A stretch of 64,000 bases of DNA from Hyphomicrobiales bacterium (GTDB lineage Bacteria > Pseudomonadota > Alphaproteobacteria > Rhizobiales > Rhizobiaceae), in NCBI GenBank assembly GCA_900470195.1, contig UEIJ01000034.1, forward strand, positions 1 through 64,000, in the 5' to 3' direction. Every line of letters begins with the position of its first letter. Within the stretch, counting starts at the first letter, position 1. The notes below the pieces were generated by a model. The model searched no databases. It was given only the letters and a program-made list of their open reading frames with translations, and had not been told where the DNA came from. This document shows positions 40,065-48,768 of this stretch, piece after piece. Made by a program: the position numbers and the translations under genes.

Positions 40065-40793
40065 ATGATCCTGGATGCTGCCTTGAAGGCTCTGAAGCGC
40101 CTGACCACACCGGAATTGCGTGCAGTTTTCTGGAAAACACTCGGATTGACGCTTCTGCTGCTGGTCGGCCTGTGGGCCGCAGTCCGTCAAATCTTTTTTA
40201 CTTTTGCCTGGCCGTGGATGGAGCAGATATTGCCCGGCATGCCGGATTGGGCAGGCTGGCTCGGCATCGTCGCCGCCATTGTTGCGGGTCTTGGCCTGGC
40301 GCTTGTGCTCGCATTGATGGTTGCGCCGGTCACCGCACTTGTAGCGGGCCTGTTTCTCGATGATGTCGCCGAAGTGGTCGAACGCGAGGACTATCCGAAC
40401 GATCCGCCGGGCACGCCCTTGCCGATCGCCCGCTCCGTTGTCGTTTCACTGAAATTTCTCGGCATCGTCATCGTCGGCAATATCGTCGCCTTGCTGATGC
40501 TGTTCATACCCGGCATCAACCTGATCGCGTTCTTCGTCATCAACGCCTATCTGCTCGGGCGGGAATTCTTCGAGTTTGCGGCCATGCGCTATCGGTCCGA
40601 AGCCGAAGCCAAGGCGCTAAGATCGCATTATGGCGTGACGGTGTTTCTAGCCGGGCTGCTGATTGCAGGCTTCATGGCGATCCCCATCGTCAACCTGCTG
40701 ACCCCGCTTTTTGCGGCAACCATGATGGTCCATCTGCACCAGGCGATCTCGCGGCGCGAAAGCAAGCTCACGCCTGCTGTGGCAAGGGGTTAA
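40065..40793 (+). CDS. EI24-domain (CysZ-like) membrane protein
   Basis: 242 residues from the ATG at 40065. Several membrane segments are visible (about 28-45, 60-100, 133-165 and 200-225), with the family signature IPGINLIAFFVINAYLLGRE near 158. The domain is shared with the sulfate permease CysZ and eukaryotic EI24; for this subfamily transport of sulfate is not established. The sulfate genes of this window are 23 kb away and not linked. Its 3' end overlaps the end of nth by 26 bases. Confidence 0.75.
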   Translation: MILDAALKALKRLTTPELRAVFWKTLGLTLLLLVGLWAAVRQIFFTFAWPWMEQILPGMPDWAGWLGIVAAIVAGLGLALVLALMVAPVTALVAGLFLDDVAEVVEREDYPNDPPGTPLPIARSVVVSLKFLGIVIVGNIVALLMLFIPGINLIAFFVINAYLLGREFFEFAAMRYRSEAEAKALRSHYGVTVFLAGLLIAGFMAIPIVNLLTPLFAATMMVHLHQAISRRESKLTPAVARG

Positions 40794-41517
40794 GCGGCGC
40801 AGGAACGTCGCAGGTTTTCGCCGGATATTTGCAGATATCCGCAATCACGCATTTTTCGCATTCGGGCTTGCGCGCTTTGCAAACATAACGGCCATGCAGG
40901 ATGAGCCAGTGGTGCGCATGAAGCATGTATTCCTCAGGGATGACCCGGACCAGAATGGCCTCCACAGCCTCCGGCGTCTTGCCCGGCGCAAGACCGATCC
41001 GGTTGCCTATGCGCAGAATATGCGTGTCCACCGCCATGGTCGGCTGACCGAAAGCCATGTTGAGCACCACATTGGCCGTCTTGCGGCCAACGCCCGGCAA
41101 TTTCACCAGTTCGTCCCGGTCGCCGGGAACTTCGCCGCCATGATCACGGATCAGGGCTTCGGACAGAAGGATGACGTTTTTTGCCTTGTTGCGCCAAAGA
41201 CCGATGGTACGGATATAGTCGCCGACTTTCTCCTCGCCGAGCGCCAGCATTTTCTGCGGCGTATCGGCGACAGCAAAGAGCCCCCGCGTTGCCTTGTTGA
41301 CGCCCGCGTCGGTGGCCTGTGCCGACAGGACGACGGCGACAAGAAGCGTGAAAGCATTCACATGCTCAAGCTCGCCCTTCGGCTCCGGTCTCTGGATGGA
41401 GAAGCGGCGGAATATCTCGTGAATTTCATCCGCCGTATAAAGCGTGCCCCGCACCCGGCGTTGAGACCGGGCGGCGGGAGATGTGTTCACGGGCGATTTG
41501 ATTTTGGCCTTTTCCAT
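40768..41517 (-). CDS. nth: Endonuclease III (Nth)
   Basis: 249 residues. The helix-hairpin-helix and glycosylase lysine are in LPGVGRKTANVVLNMAFG near 133, the catalytic Asp is in VDTHILRIGNR, and the C-terminal [4Fe-4S] ligands are arranged C-x6-C-x2-C-x5-C (CKARKPECEKC, then VIADIC). It excises oxidised pyrimidines and nicks abasic sites. The N-terminal 25 residues are a charged tail beyond the core, so the true start could be later. It is convergent with, and overlaps, the EI24 gene. Confidence 0.94.
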   Translation of the reverse strand: MEKAKIKSPVNTSPAARSQRRVRGTLYTADEIHEIFRRFSIQRPEPKGELEHVNAFTLLVAVVLSAQATDAGVNKATRGLFAVADTPQKMLALGEEKVGDYIRTIGLWRNKAKNVILLSEALIRDHGGEVPGDRDELVKLPGVGRKTANVVLNMAFGQPTMAVDTHILRIGNRIGLAPGKTPEAVEAILVRVIPEEYMLHAHHWLILHGRYVCKARKPECEKCVIADICKYPAKTCDVPAPLNPLPQQA

Positions 41518-41603
41518 TCCGCCTCTATACTGGTTTCCCTATCGACAAAACAATCAGCAGCTTGACGCAGGCCCATCACAGCCCTGCAAGATGATCTAAA
41601 ACG

Positions 41604-42101
41604 ATGCACCATCCAGACGGCGCGGAACCCGACCGGTTCGACAAACCCATTTTTGAGGCCCTGCTCACGCCCTATCGTTCGCTGGGACGGACGGGCTTTA
41701 CCGTGCTGATGGGAGCCCTGATCGGTTGCTGGATGTTTGTAGGCATTCTTTTCTGGTCCATCGGGGCTTGGCCCATCTTCGGGTTTTTCGGTCTCGATGT
41801 TCTGCTTATCTATCTGGCTTTTCGCTGGAATTATCGCGCCGCCCGTGCGCGCGAGGAAATCTCCGTGTCCCGCTCCGCCTTGCATATTCGCAAATATGCT
41901 GCATCCGGCAAGTTGACTGCCCATCGCTTCAATCCATTCTGGACACGGTTCAAGGTAGCGCGAAAGCCGGACATAGGGATCACCGGCATGAGTGTCGAGA
42001 GCCGCGAAAAGAGCGTCGCCATCGGCAAGTTTCTCAATCCCGATGATCGTGAGAGCTTCGCAACGGCCTTAGGCGCAGCGCTCGCCGAAGCTCGTCGATA
42101 A
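41604..42101 (+). CDS. DUF2244 membrane protein
   Basis: 165 residues. Two adjacent hydrophobic segments (about 30-50 and 54-72: VLMGALIGCWMFVGILFW, then FGFFGLDVLLIYLAFRW) are followed by a soluble C-terminal domain with the DUF2244 pattern (NPFWTRFKVARKPD and SREKSVAIGKFLNPDDRESF). Members occur in alphaproteobacteria, often near nth; function is unknown. The ribosome site is weak. It runs divergent from nth. Confidence 0.82.
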   Translation: MHHPDGAEPDRFDKPIFEALLTPYRSLGRTGFTVLMGALIGCWMFVGILFWSIGAWPIFGFFGLDVLLIYLAFRWNYRAARAREEISVSRSALHIRKYAASGKLTAHRFNPFWTRFKVARKPDIGITGMSVESREKSVAIGKFLNPDDRESFATALGAALAEARR

Positions 42102-42176
42102 CACCACTCCTAATATTTCCGGGTATCTTGGGCCTGAACTTCATCTTACGATGGAGTGAAGGAATACGGATTGGCC

Positions 42177-42205
42177 CTTGAAGTCAGGCTTTTCACAAGC
42201 CATAT
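42177..42205 (+). promoter_or_regulatory. Sigma-32-type promoter of hsp20
   Basis: CTTGAA (42177-42182) and CCATAT (42200-42205) with 17 bases between match the alphaproteobacterial heat-shock pattern (CTTG, about 17-18 bases, CYTAT). Transcription would start near 42212, just before the thermometer stems. Confidence 0.65.
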
Positions 42206-42211
42206 CAGTTA

Positions 42212-42276
42212 CCGAAGAGATATGCCGTAAGGGTTCTCTTCGTAACGGTCGCTTCTCATCAAGGACTGATGCAATG
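42212..42276 (+). ncRNA. ROSE-type RNA thermometer in the hsp20 leader
   Basis: Two stems are visible. GAAGAGA (42214-42220) pairs with TCTCTTC (42235-42241). Then CGGTC-G-CTT (42246-42254) pairs with AAG-GACTG (42261-42268), leaving one bulged G opposite the paired ribosome site AAGGA, the hallmark of ROSE elements. The loop is CTCATC. ROSE elements hide the ribosome site at low temperature and melt on heating. This explains the long leader in front of a small heat-shock gene. Confidence 0.7.
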
Positions 42277-42696
42277 ACAAGAATGACACCGTTTTCGAGC
42301 CCTCTGCTGCTCGGATTCGACACGATGGAAAAGACGCTGGAACGGATCGCGAAATCCGGCGACGGTTATCCGCCCTATAATATCGAACGCCTGCGTGGCG
42401 AGACGGGTTCTGAACGCCTGCGCATCACTCTGGCGGTGGCGGGATTTTCCAGCGACGACCTCGAAGTCATGACGGAAGACAATCAACTCGTCATCCGCGG
42501 ACGCCAGACCGACGATACCGAACGGGAATTTCTGCATCGCGGCATCGCTGCCCGGCAGTTCCAGCGGGTTTTCGTTCTGGCAGACGGCATGCGGGTTCTC
42601 GGTTGCGATCTGAAAAACGGCCTTTTGGCCATCGATCTCGACCGCCCGGAACCGGAGCGGCTGATCAAACGAATCAACATAGCGGTGAAAGACTGA
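42274..42696 (+). CDS. ibpA: Small heat-shock protein (Hsp20/IbpA)
   Basis: 140 residues from the ATG at 42274, six bases past the AAGGA ribosome site buried in the thermometer stem. Alpha-crystallin domain: PYNIERLRGETGSERLRITL near 34, LAVAGFSSDDLEVMTEDNQL, and the C-terminal GLLAIDLDRPEP. Hsp20 holds unfolded proteins under heat without ATP. Upstream are a sigma-32-type promoter and the ROSE-type leader, so expression is likely heat-induced at both transcription and translation. A DUF1150 gene follows 105 bases downstream. Confidence 0.93.
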   Translation: MTRMTPFSSPLLLGFDTMEKTLERIAKSGDGYPPYNIERLRGETGSERLRITLAVAGFSSDDLEVMTEDNQLVIRGRQTDDTEREFLHRGIAARQFQRVFVLADGMRVLGCDLKNGLLAIDLDRPEPERLIKRINIAVKD

Positions 42697-42800
42697 GACT
42701 GTTCAGTTTTTATTCAGCACAATCCCGCTATATTGAAAAATGCGAAGCTCTGAAGCGGCATGGTCGCAAATGACGTGCCGACGAAATGGAGGCTAAGACC

Positions 42801-43046
42801 ATGAACAGACAGATATTCACCGAAAACGAATTCGCCCATCTCGGCGAGGGTGAAGTTGCCTATGTGCGCAAGATCCGTTCTGATGACCTTGCCCGCAGCT
42901 TCCCTGCCCTTCCACCGATCGAGCCGGGCCTGGAACTCTGGGCGCTTTTCGGCGCCAGCGGCGAGCCGATCGTGCTTTCCGATGTTCGCGCCACCGCGCT
43001 GCAGGGCGCACAGGAGCACGAACTGCGCACGGTGATGCTGCATTAG
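42801..43046 (+). CDS. DUF1150 protein
   Basis: 81 residues from the ATG at 42801, which has GGAGG eight bases upstream; an ATG 15 bases earlier is less likely. The DUF1150 pattern is FTENEFAHLGEGEVAYVRKI at the start and ELWALFGASGEPIVLSD in the middle. Members are found next to hsp20 in many alphaproteobacteria. Function is unknown. It ends with a strong terminator shared with ptsN. Confidence 0.85.
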   Translation: MNRQIFTENEFAHLGEGEVAYVRKIRSDDLARSFPALPPIEPGLELWALFGASGEPIVLSDVRATALQGAQEHELRTVMLH

Positions 43047-43191
43047 GAACGGGATACCGGCCATCGCCGGTATCATATTCCGCACAGGTTAATGTCGGAA
43101 CCTTTCGGCGCAAGCGCCGCAGACCCTCTTGAGGCGGATATTGCTTCTGCCTGCAGTGTTTCCCTTCACTTGCCCATCATTGCGAGCAAAC

Positions 43192-43228
43192 AATAAAACC
43201 GCCGTTCAAGCTGAACGGCGGTTTTATT
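43192..43228. terminator. Bidirectional terminator, perfect 17-bp stem
   Basis: Arms AATAAAACCGCCGTTCA and TGAACGGCGGTTTTATT pair perfectly around a three-base loop. T-runs lie on both strands. It serves the convergent DUF1150 and ptsN transcripts. Confidence 0.92.
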
Positions 43229-43247
43229 TACGAGAAACTATTTGAAC

Positions 43248-43712
43248 TCAGGCCGCGTTGGAAGCGGGCTGAGCGGTCAGGAATGAATAAAGCGCCTGCG
43301 CGTCATGCGTGCCGCGCAATTTGGCAACAGTATCTGCGTCGCGCAGCATACGGGCGATGCGCGAGAGAGCCTTGAGATGATCCGCGCCGGCATTTTCCGG
43401 CGCGAGAAGCAGAAAAACAAGATCGACAGGCTGATCGTCCAGCGCCTCGAAATCGACCGGGGTTTCCAGACGAGCGAAGATTCCGGCTATTTTGTTGATG
43501 TTCGCCAGCTTGCCGTGCGGAATGGCAACGCCATTCCCCACCCCGGTGGAACCGAGGCGTTCACGCTGGAGAATTGTTTCGAAAACTTCGCGCTCAGGGA
43601 GACCGGTCAGTTCCGCAGCCTTCTCAGACAGAATCTGCAAAAGCTGCTTTTTGGAGCTGGCTTTCAGCGCAGGGATAATCGCCCCTGGCTGAATCAGATC
43701 ACTAAGATCCAT
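43248..43712 (-). CDS. ptsN: Nitrogen PTS EIIA component PtsN
   Basis: 154 residues from the ATG at 43712, with GGAGAGA before it. The phospho-accepting His is in NGVAIPHGKL near 66; the N-terminus is that of EIIA-Ntr (LSDLIQPGAIIPALKASSKK). EIIA-Ntr is the last phosphate acceptor of the regulatory nitrogen-PTS and controls potassium transport and other targets by protein binding. It lies after hpf in the rpoN-hpf-ptsN order. Confidence 0.95.
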   Translation of the reverse strand: MDLSDLIQPGAIIPALKASSKKQLLQILSEKAAELTGLPEREVFETILQRERLGSTGVGNGVAIPHGKLANINKIAGIFARLETPVDFEALDDQPVDLVFLLLAPENAGADHLKALSRIARMLRDADTVAKLRGTHDAQALYSFLTAQPASNAA

Positions 43713-43810
43713 TCTCTCCGTTCCTTCTTCAATCAGGCCTTTGAGGCCCGGTTTTGGGAAGCGCACGCGGCCGCCAATCGCGGTCCGCTGCGTGCGCTTC
43801 AGGTTTGCCG

Positions 43811-44404
43811 TCAGGCGCGGGGCGCGGCCTGGCGGGTGACCATCGATGGATCGACCCAGCCGATATTGCCGTCCGCCCGACGGTAGACGATATTAACTTC
43901 ATCATTGCCGGCATTGCGGAATACCAGAACCGGGTTCTCGATCAGATCCAGTTCCACGACCGCCGACGCCACCGACATGGTGCGCAGGGCGACGGACGAT
44001 TCCGCAACGATTGTCGGCGCGTAATCCGCCGGAAGATCCTCCTCTTCCTCCGGCAGGGGTGCCATAACACGATATGCAATGTCATCATAGATCGCATCCG
44101 GCTGCGTGGCAGGACGTGACTTCAGACGACGCTTGTAGCGGCGAAGGCGGGTTTCGATCTTGTCCGCCGCCGCTTCGAAAGCCAGTTGCGGATCCTGCGC
44201 CTCGCCAGTGCTCTGCAGCGTTGCACCGCTATCGAGATGCAGAGTGCAATCCGCACTGAAACGCGAACCGGACTTGGTGACCGTAACCTGTCCGGAAAAG
44301 CCATGATCGAAATATTTGCCGACAGCCTCGTTGACCCGATCGACAATCCGGGTCGTGAAAGCTTCACCGACGTCCATATGCTTTCCAGATACACGCAGTG
44401 TCAT
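43811..44404 (-). CDS. hpf: Long ribosome hibernation promoting factor HPF
   Basis: 197 residues from the ATG at 44404, which follows GAGGTG; a GTG nine bases upstream is possible. The N-terminal domain (TLRVSGKHMDVGEAFTTRIV) binds at the decoding site; the C-terminal part (NIVYRRADGNIGWVDPS) is the dimer domain that marks the long form. Long HPF joins 70S ribosomes into inactive 100S dimers in stationary phase or stress. The rpoN-hpf-ptsN order is standard for the phylum. Confidence 0.94.
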   Translation of the reverse strand: MTLRVSGKHMDVGEAFTTRIVDRVNEAVGKYFDHGFSGQVTVTKSGSRFSADCTLHLDSGATLQSTGEAQDPQLAFEAAADKIETRLRRYKRRLKSRPATQPDAIYDDIAYRVMAPLPEEEEDLPADYAPTIVAESSVALRTMSVASAVVELDLIENPVLVFRNAGNDEVNIVYRRADGNIGWVDPSMVTRQAAPRA

Positions 44405-45198
44405 TTGGCACACCTCATTTGCGTTACACCACAGGACTCAGTCTAATCACAAGGCGAGCGAAGCGCAAAGCGAACCGGCATCAAACATGCTTTTCGTCCT
44501 GTGCGTTTCCTACCAGCTTCCCGGCGCAGACAAGCTTCTCAGGCGAACTCTCCGGCGAGGCGTTGAAACACCTTCCGAAAAGCCTTTGAAGTCGTGGCTG
44601 TTTCAAGAAAACGTCCCTTGACGGGATGGATGCCGCACATTTCTCTTACGTAACGCTCCGGTAACTGCCCACTTTCGGGATTGCCCTGGAACGTCACATT
44701 GTCCTTCCTTCAAACATATGAACAATCGCAATTTCTTCCAGAAATTACGGATTCTCAAACATTCCCCGCATAAATTCGCTGGAAACGTCAACCCATGCCT
44801 TCTCCCAAAACCGGTTCCCAGCCATGGAGACATGCTTCAATTCTGCCTTGACGCGCTTTCGGCACAAAAACTGGGGTTGTTTTTACGGGCAGCACGTCAA
44901 GTCACGCTGACGACTTGTCGTGAACCCCGGAAAACCAAGGCTTCAATCGCGGGCCGCAGCGCGAGCGGGCTTCTATTGGTTGAATTGGCGCTTGTCAATT
45001 GGCCCTCTTGCCAGCTCGTCGTCTTGCAAGGTCGATCTTTCCACAAATCGAGATCGAATTTTTCTGAACGAGCAGCCTCGCAAATCCAAAATTTTAGAGC
45101 GTCCCTCCACAATTCCCATACGGGAATGAGCCTGAGATACAGCCAATGGACCGGAACAGTCCCCAAAAAACAATGGCTGGAACCGTTCTGACCGGCAA
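44405..45198. other. Long gap between rpoN and hpf
   Basis: 794 bases with no supported gene. Several short frames on both strands have no recognisable features. The gap probably holds the hpf promoter. It is unusually long for two genes that are often adjacent. Confidence 0.6.
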
Positions 45199-46737
45199 TC
45201 AGGAAACCGACAGTCTCGCCTTCTTTTCCCGCCTGCGTTGTACCGATGAGGCAATATTCATCGATTCCCGGTATTTTGCGACCGTTCTACGCGCAATATC
45301 CACACCGTCCTTTTTCAGGGCATCCACGATGGCATCGTCGGACAGCACGTCATCGGCCTTTTCGGCGTCGATCATCTGGCGGATACGGTGTCGCACGCTT
45401 TCGGATGAATGGGCATCGCCACCTTCGGATGAAGCAATCGAGGCCGTAAAGAAATAGCGCAGCTCAAACACGCCGCGCGGCGTGGCCATGAACTTGTTCG
45501 CGGTGACGCGGCTGATGGTGGATTCATGCATGCCGACCGCATCCGCGACGTTGCGCAGATTGAGCGGCTTCAAATGGGCTACCCCGTGGCGCAGAAAACC
45601 ATCCTGCTGCCGGACAATTTCCTGCGTGACCTTGAGGATGGTGCGGGCACGCTGATCCAGGCTGCGCACGAGCCAGTTCGCAGTCTGCATGCAGTCCGAG
45701 AGAAACGCCTTTTCCTCAGCTTTTACCGAGGCGCTGACCTCGGCATAATATTCATTGTTGACAATAAGGCGCGGCATGGCCGCGGCATTCAACTCGATAG
45801 CCCATCCGCCATCCAGCGACGGCGTCACCAGCACGTCCGGCACTATGGCATCAGCCACAGAAACCTCAAAGGATGCGCCCGGTTTGGGATCAAGCATGCG
45901 GATTTCAGTCAGCATATCGAGAATATCGGACTGATCGACACCGCACAGTTTCTTGAGCGCCGTGAAATCCCGCCGCGCCAGAAGATCGAGATTATCGATC
46001 AAAGCTTCCATGGCCGGATCGAACCGATCCTTGAGGCGCAGCTGTATCGCCAGGCACTCCCGCAGGTCACGAGCGAAAAGGCCATGTGGATCGAAGGTTT
46101 GCATTACGCCAAGCACACGCTCGATTTCGACCGTCTCCACGCCCAGATTCTGGGCGAGCCCCACAATATCGACACGCAGATAGCCGCTCTCGTCAAGCGC
46201 GTCGGCAAGCGCGGTCGCGATGAACCGATCCATCGTTGCGAAAAAAGTCAGCGCGATCTGTTCCGCCACATGCTCGCCGAGCGAAATACGACTTGCCGTG
46301 ACCTGGTCGATGTCATAAGCGCTCGCTGAAACATATCCGTCGCCGCCGACGGATTTCCATTGCGCGGCGAGATCAGGCCCGATTTCATCGGAGCGCCCCG
46401 GATCGTCGGGGAAGATGTTCTCAAGCGAACTGTCGAAGGCTGAAGAAAGGCTCTCCGCATCGTCGGAGACTTCCGTTCTGAACCAGTCGTCCTCCGATGC
46501 GCGGGGCTCTAGCTCTCCCTCGCCGGCTCCTCCTTCGTCGCGCACGGAATCCGGGCCCGCAAAATCATCATTCGCTGCCTCGATTCGGTCCAGAAGTGGA
46601 TTTTTTTCGATTTCGGTGTCGAGAAACTGTTCCAGTTCCACATGCGTCATCTGTAGCAGTCTTATCGACTGCATCAACTGGGGGGTCATCACCAGCGATT
46701 GCGACTGACGGAAATCGAGCTTGGGCGACAGAGCCAT
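45199..46737 (-). CDS. rpoN: RNA polymerase sigma-54 factor RpoN
   Basis: 512 residues from the ATG at 46737; an upstream ATG at 46788 has no ribosome site. Region I begins SPKLDFRQSQSLVMTPQLMQ; region II is acidic (EDDWFRTEVSDDAESLSS); and the RpoN box ARRTVAKYRE is near the C-terminus. Sigma-54 directs transcription from -24/-12 promoters with AAA+ activators, for nitrogen and other systems. It lies downstream of lptB and upstream of hpf-ptsN. Confidence 0.96.
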   Translation of the reverse strand: MALSPKLDFRQSQSLVMTPQLMQSIRLLQMTHVELEQFLDTEIEKNPLLDRIEAANDDFAGPDSVRDEGGAGEGELEPRASEDDWFRTEVSDDAESLSSAFDSSLENIFPDDPGRSDEIGPDLAAQWKSVGGDGYVSASAYDIDQVTASRISLGEHVAEQIALTFFATMDRFIATALADALDESGYLRVDIVGLAQNLGVETVEIERVLGVMQTFDPHGLFARDLRECLAIQLRLKDRFDPAMEALIDNLDLLARRDFTALKKLCGVDQSDILDMLTEIRMLDPKPGASFEVSVADAIVPDVLVTPSLDGGWAIELNAAAMPRLIVNNEYYAEVSASVKAEEKAFLSDCMQTANWLVRSLDQRARTILKVTQEIVRQQDGFLRHGVAHLKPLNLRNVADAVGMHESTISRVTANKFMATPRGVFELRYFFTASIASSEGGDAHSSESVRHRIRQMIDAEKADDVLSDDAIVDALKKDGVDIARRTVAKYRESMNIASSVQRRREKKARLSVS

Positions 46738-46986
46738 GCGACGTGTTATTCTCCCCGGTTTACCCCTGCCGACCTCCATGGACCGCATGTTCAGGCCGAA
46801 CAGGATGAAAACTGGTATGAACCTTGCTTGTCAATTCAGAATGCGCGTTTTTCAAGCAAAAGGGAAATTAGTCGCGGAAGGACGGGGCGAGTTTGGAAAC
46901 GCGGCCATTTCGCGCGCCCAAATGATGATGCTTGAAACGTGGAAAATTGGAGCGTCGATCTGACTTCAATCAGATCGAAACGCGCT

Positions 46987-47826
46987 TTAAAGAGTGAACT
47001 GGTCGCCGAGATAAAGCCTGCGCACATCCGGATTGGCGACGATTTCGGCAGGACGGCCATGCGTCAGCACCTGACCGGCGTGAATAATGTAAGCGCGGTC
47101 GATAAGGCCGAGCGTTTCACGCACATTGTGGTCGGTGATCAGGACGCCGATGCCCCGGCTCGTCAGATGGCGAACGAGTTGCTGAATGTCCGAAACGGCA
47201 ATTGGATCGACGCCCGCAAAAGGCTCATCAAGCAGCATGAAGTTTGGGCGTGATGCCAGCGCACGGGCAATTTCGAGACGGCGACGTTCGCCGCCGGAAA
47301 GCGAAATGGCAGGGGCCTTGCGCAGATGGGCGATGTGAAACTCTTCCAGAAGCGCATCCAGTTCAGACGCCCGCTTGGACCGATCTTTCTCCACCACTTC
47401 CAGCACGGCCTTGATGTTGTTTTCCACCGAAAGACCACGGAAAATCGAAGCTTCCTGCGGCAGATAGCCAATGCCAAGACGCGAACGGCGATACATCGGC
47501 ATCGATGTGACGTCGAAACCGTCGATCTCGATGGAGCCCGCATCCGCCGGAACGAGGCCGGTCACCATATAGAAGCAGGTGGTCTTGCCTGCACCGTTCG
47601 GCCCCAGAATACCGACCGCCTCGCCTGCACGCACGCCAAACGACACCCCGTTGACGACCTGACGTCCGCGATAGCTCTTGCAGAGACCGCGCGCCACCAG
47701 CGTACCTTTAAGACGCGTCGACTTGCCCGGCTGGCCGGGCATGGCTCCGGCGACGTCGGACGGTGCGTTCACGTTTTGCGATGCGTCTTGCGGCCCATCG
47801 GCCTTCTTGTTCCAGAACAATCCCAC
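46987..47826 (-). CDS. lptB: LPS export ATPase LptB
   Basis: 279 residues. After about 40 low-complexity residues comes an ABC ATPase: Walker A GPNGAGKTTCF near 74, signature SLSGGERRRLEI near 176, Walker B FMLLDEPFAGVDP and the LptB-specific region ITDHNVRETLGLIDRAYII. It powers transfer of lipopolysaccharide from the inner membrane to the LptA bridge. The gene lies 11 bases past lptA. The N-terminal tail is longer than in E. coli LptB (241 residues), so the true start might be later. Confidence 0.94.
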   Translation of the reverse strand: MGLFWNKKADGPQDASQNVNAPSDVAGAMPGQPGKSTRLKGTLVARGLCKSYRGRQVVNGVSFGVRAGEAVGILGPNGAGKTTCFYMVTGLVPADAGSIEIDGFDVTSMPMYRRSRLGIGYLPQEASIFRGLSVENNIKAVLEVVEKDRSKRASELDALLEEFHIAHLRKAPAISLSGGERRRLEIARALASRPNFMLLDEPFAGVDPIAVSDIQQLVRHLTSRGIGVLITDHNVRETLGLIDRAYIIHAGQVLTHGRPAEIVANPDVRRLYLGDQFTL

Positions 47827-47837
47827 GCCCGCTCCGG

Positions 47838-48452
47838 TCAGTTCTGCTTGGGCGCAGCACCGCCCTGCTGTTGATCTTTCGGAGCCATGATGATCGATAC
47901 CCGACCCTTGGACTGTCCCTTGCAGCTTTCGACGTTGGCGCGCCCCGTATCGAGATGCGCGGTCAGCTTGCAGCCGGTCACGACATTGTCGCCATCGGTC
48001 AGGACAACTTTCTGTCCCTGGAGAACCATCACCTGATTTTTGGCGTCATAACGGCCGGTATCGCCGGTTGCGACCTGCGTACCAGACTTGAGATAAACTT
48101 TTCCCGAGATGTCGATGTGATCGATGCTCGATGAATCAAGGCCACCGACGCCAGCACTTGCCGGTTCAGGCGCCTGCGCATTATCGTCTTTCTTGGCCTT
48201 GTTGTAATAGACGGTCATCTGGCCTGCCTTCAGCAGGGCATCACCCTGCGAAACGGCAACATTGCCGGTGAAGACGGCAACGCCTTCCTTGTCGCGCATT
48301 TCCAGCTTGTCAGCGTCGATCTTGACGGGAGCCTTGCTGTTGGAAAGCTTCAGGCCGTTCACAGCCGCACCTTCCTGCGCCAGAGAGGCTGCCGGAGCCG
48401 CGACAAGCCCAAGCGCCAGAACTGCAAATCCCATCCGCAAAGTGCGGGCCAT
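47838..48452 (-). CDS. lptA: LPS transport periplasmic protein LptA
   Basis: 204 residues from the ATG at 48452, with AAGGG upstream; in-frame starts at 48467 and 48488 would add 5 and 12 residues. Signal peptide (RMGFAVLALGLVAAPAASLA), then the OstA/LptA beta-jellyroll domain (VKIDADKLEMRDKEGVAVFT near 35, GNVAVSQGDALLKAGQMTVY, and GKVYLKSGTQVATGDTGRYD). LptA bridges LPS across the periplasm. It is followed by lptB at 11 bases. Confidence 0.88.
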   Translation of the reverse strand: MARTLRMGFAVLALGLVAAPAASLAQEGAAVNGLKLSNSKAPVKIDADKLEMRDKEGVAVFTGNVAVSQGDALLKAGQMTVYYNKAKKDDNAQAPEPASAGVGGLDSSSIDHIDISGKVYLKSGTQVATGDTGRYDAKNQVMVLQGQKVVLTDGDNVVTGCKLTAHLDTGRANVESCKGQSKGRVSIIMAPKDQQQGGAAPKQN

Positions 48453-48768
48453 CGTACCCTTGTTCATCCTGCCCGTCTCGCGTTCCATATATCACCAGCT
48501 CCCCGAAGCATTCGACCATTCCTGGGCCGACATGCGGTCAGACGCAACATTAAGCACTTTGCGTCCAAATGGGAACATTCGGCATCGCAAAATGCGATCA
48601 AAAAAGCGGTTTAGAGCCTGTAGCATTCCGACTGCATCAGAATCACGCTCTAACAATTTGTTTTCGAGCACGTTTCAATCCGAAAACCGGTTTCGGAACG
48701 TACTCAAGCGTCCGCGCGGATATGAACCGGCCCGAACGCTTCCCCTATCCTCAAATCAGGCTTCCTTT
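48453..48768. other. lptC-lptA gap with repeat-like sequence
   Basis: About 316 bases separate the two genes. A stretch near 48640-48715 carries CCGAAAACCGGTTTCGG-like symmetry and AGAGCGTGATTCTGATGCAG (minus strand), which resembles the short interspersed repeats common in this group. No gene is seen. Confidence 0.5.

Noticed and set aside
44390-44425. TGGCAC...TTTGC near the hpf start, like a sigma-54 promoter
   Set aside because: The spacing between the GG and GC is 12 rather than 10 bases, and it points away from hpf.
44897-45166. An 89-codon minus-strand frame between rpoN and hpf
   Set aside because: No recognisable motif and overlapping frames on the other strand of similar quality.
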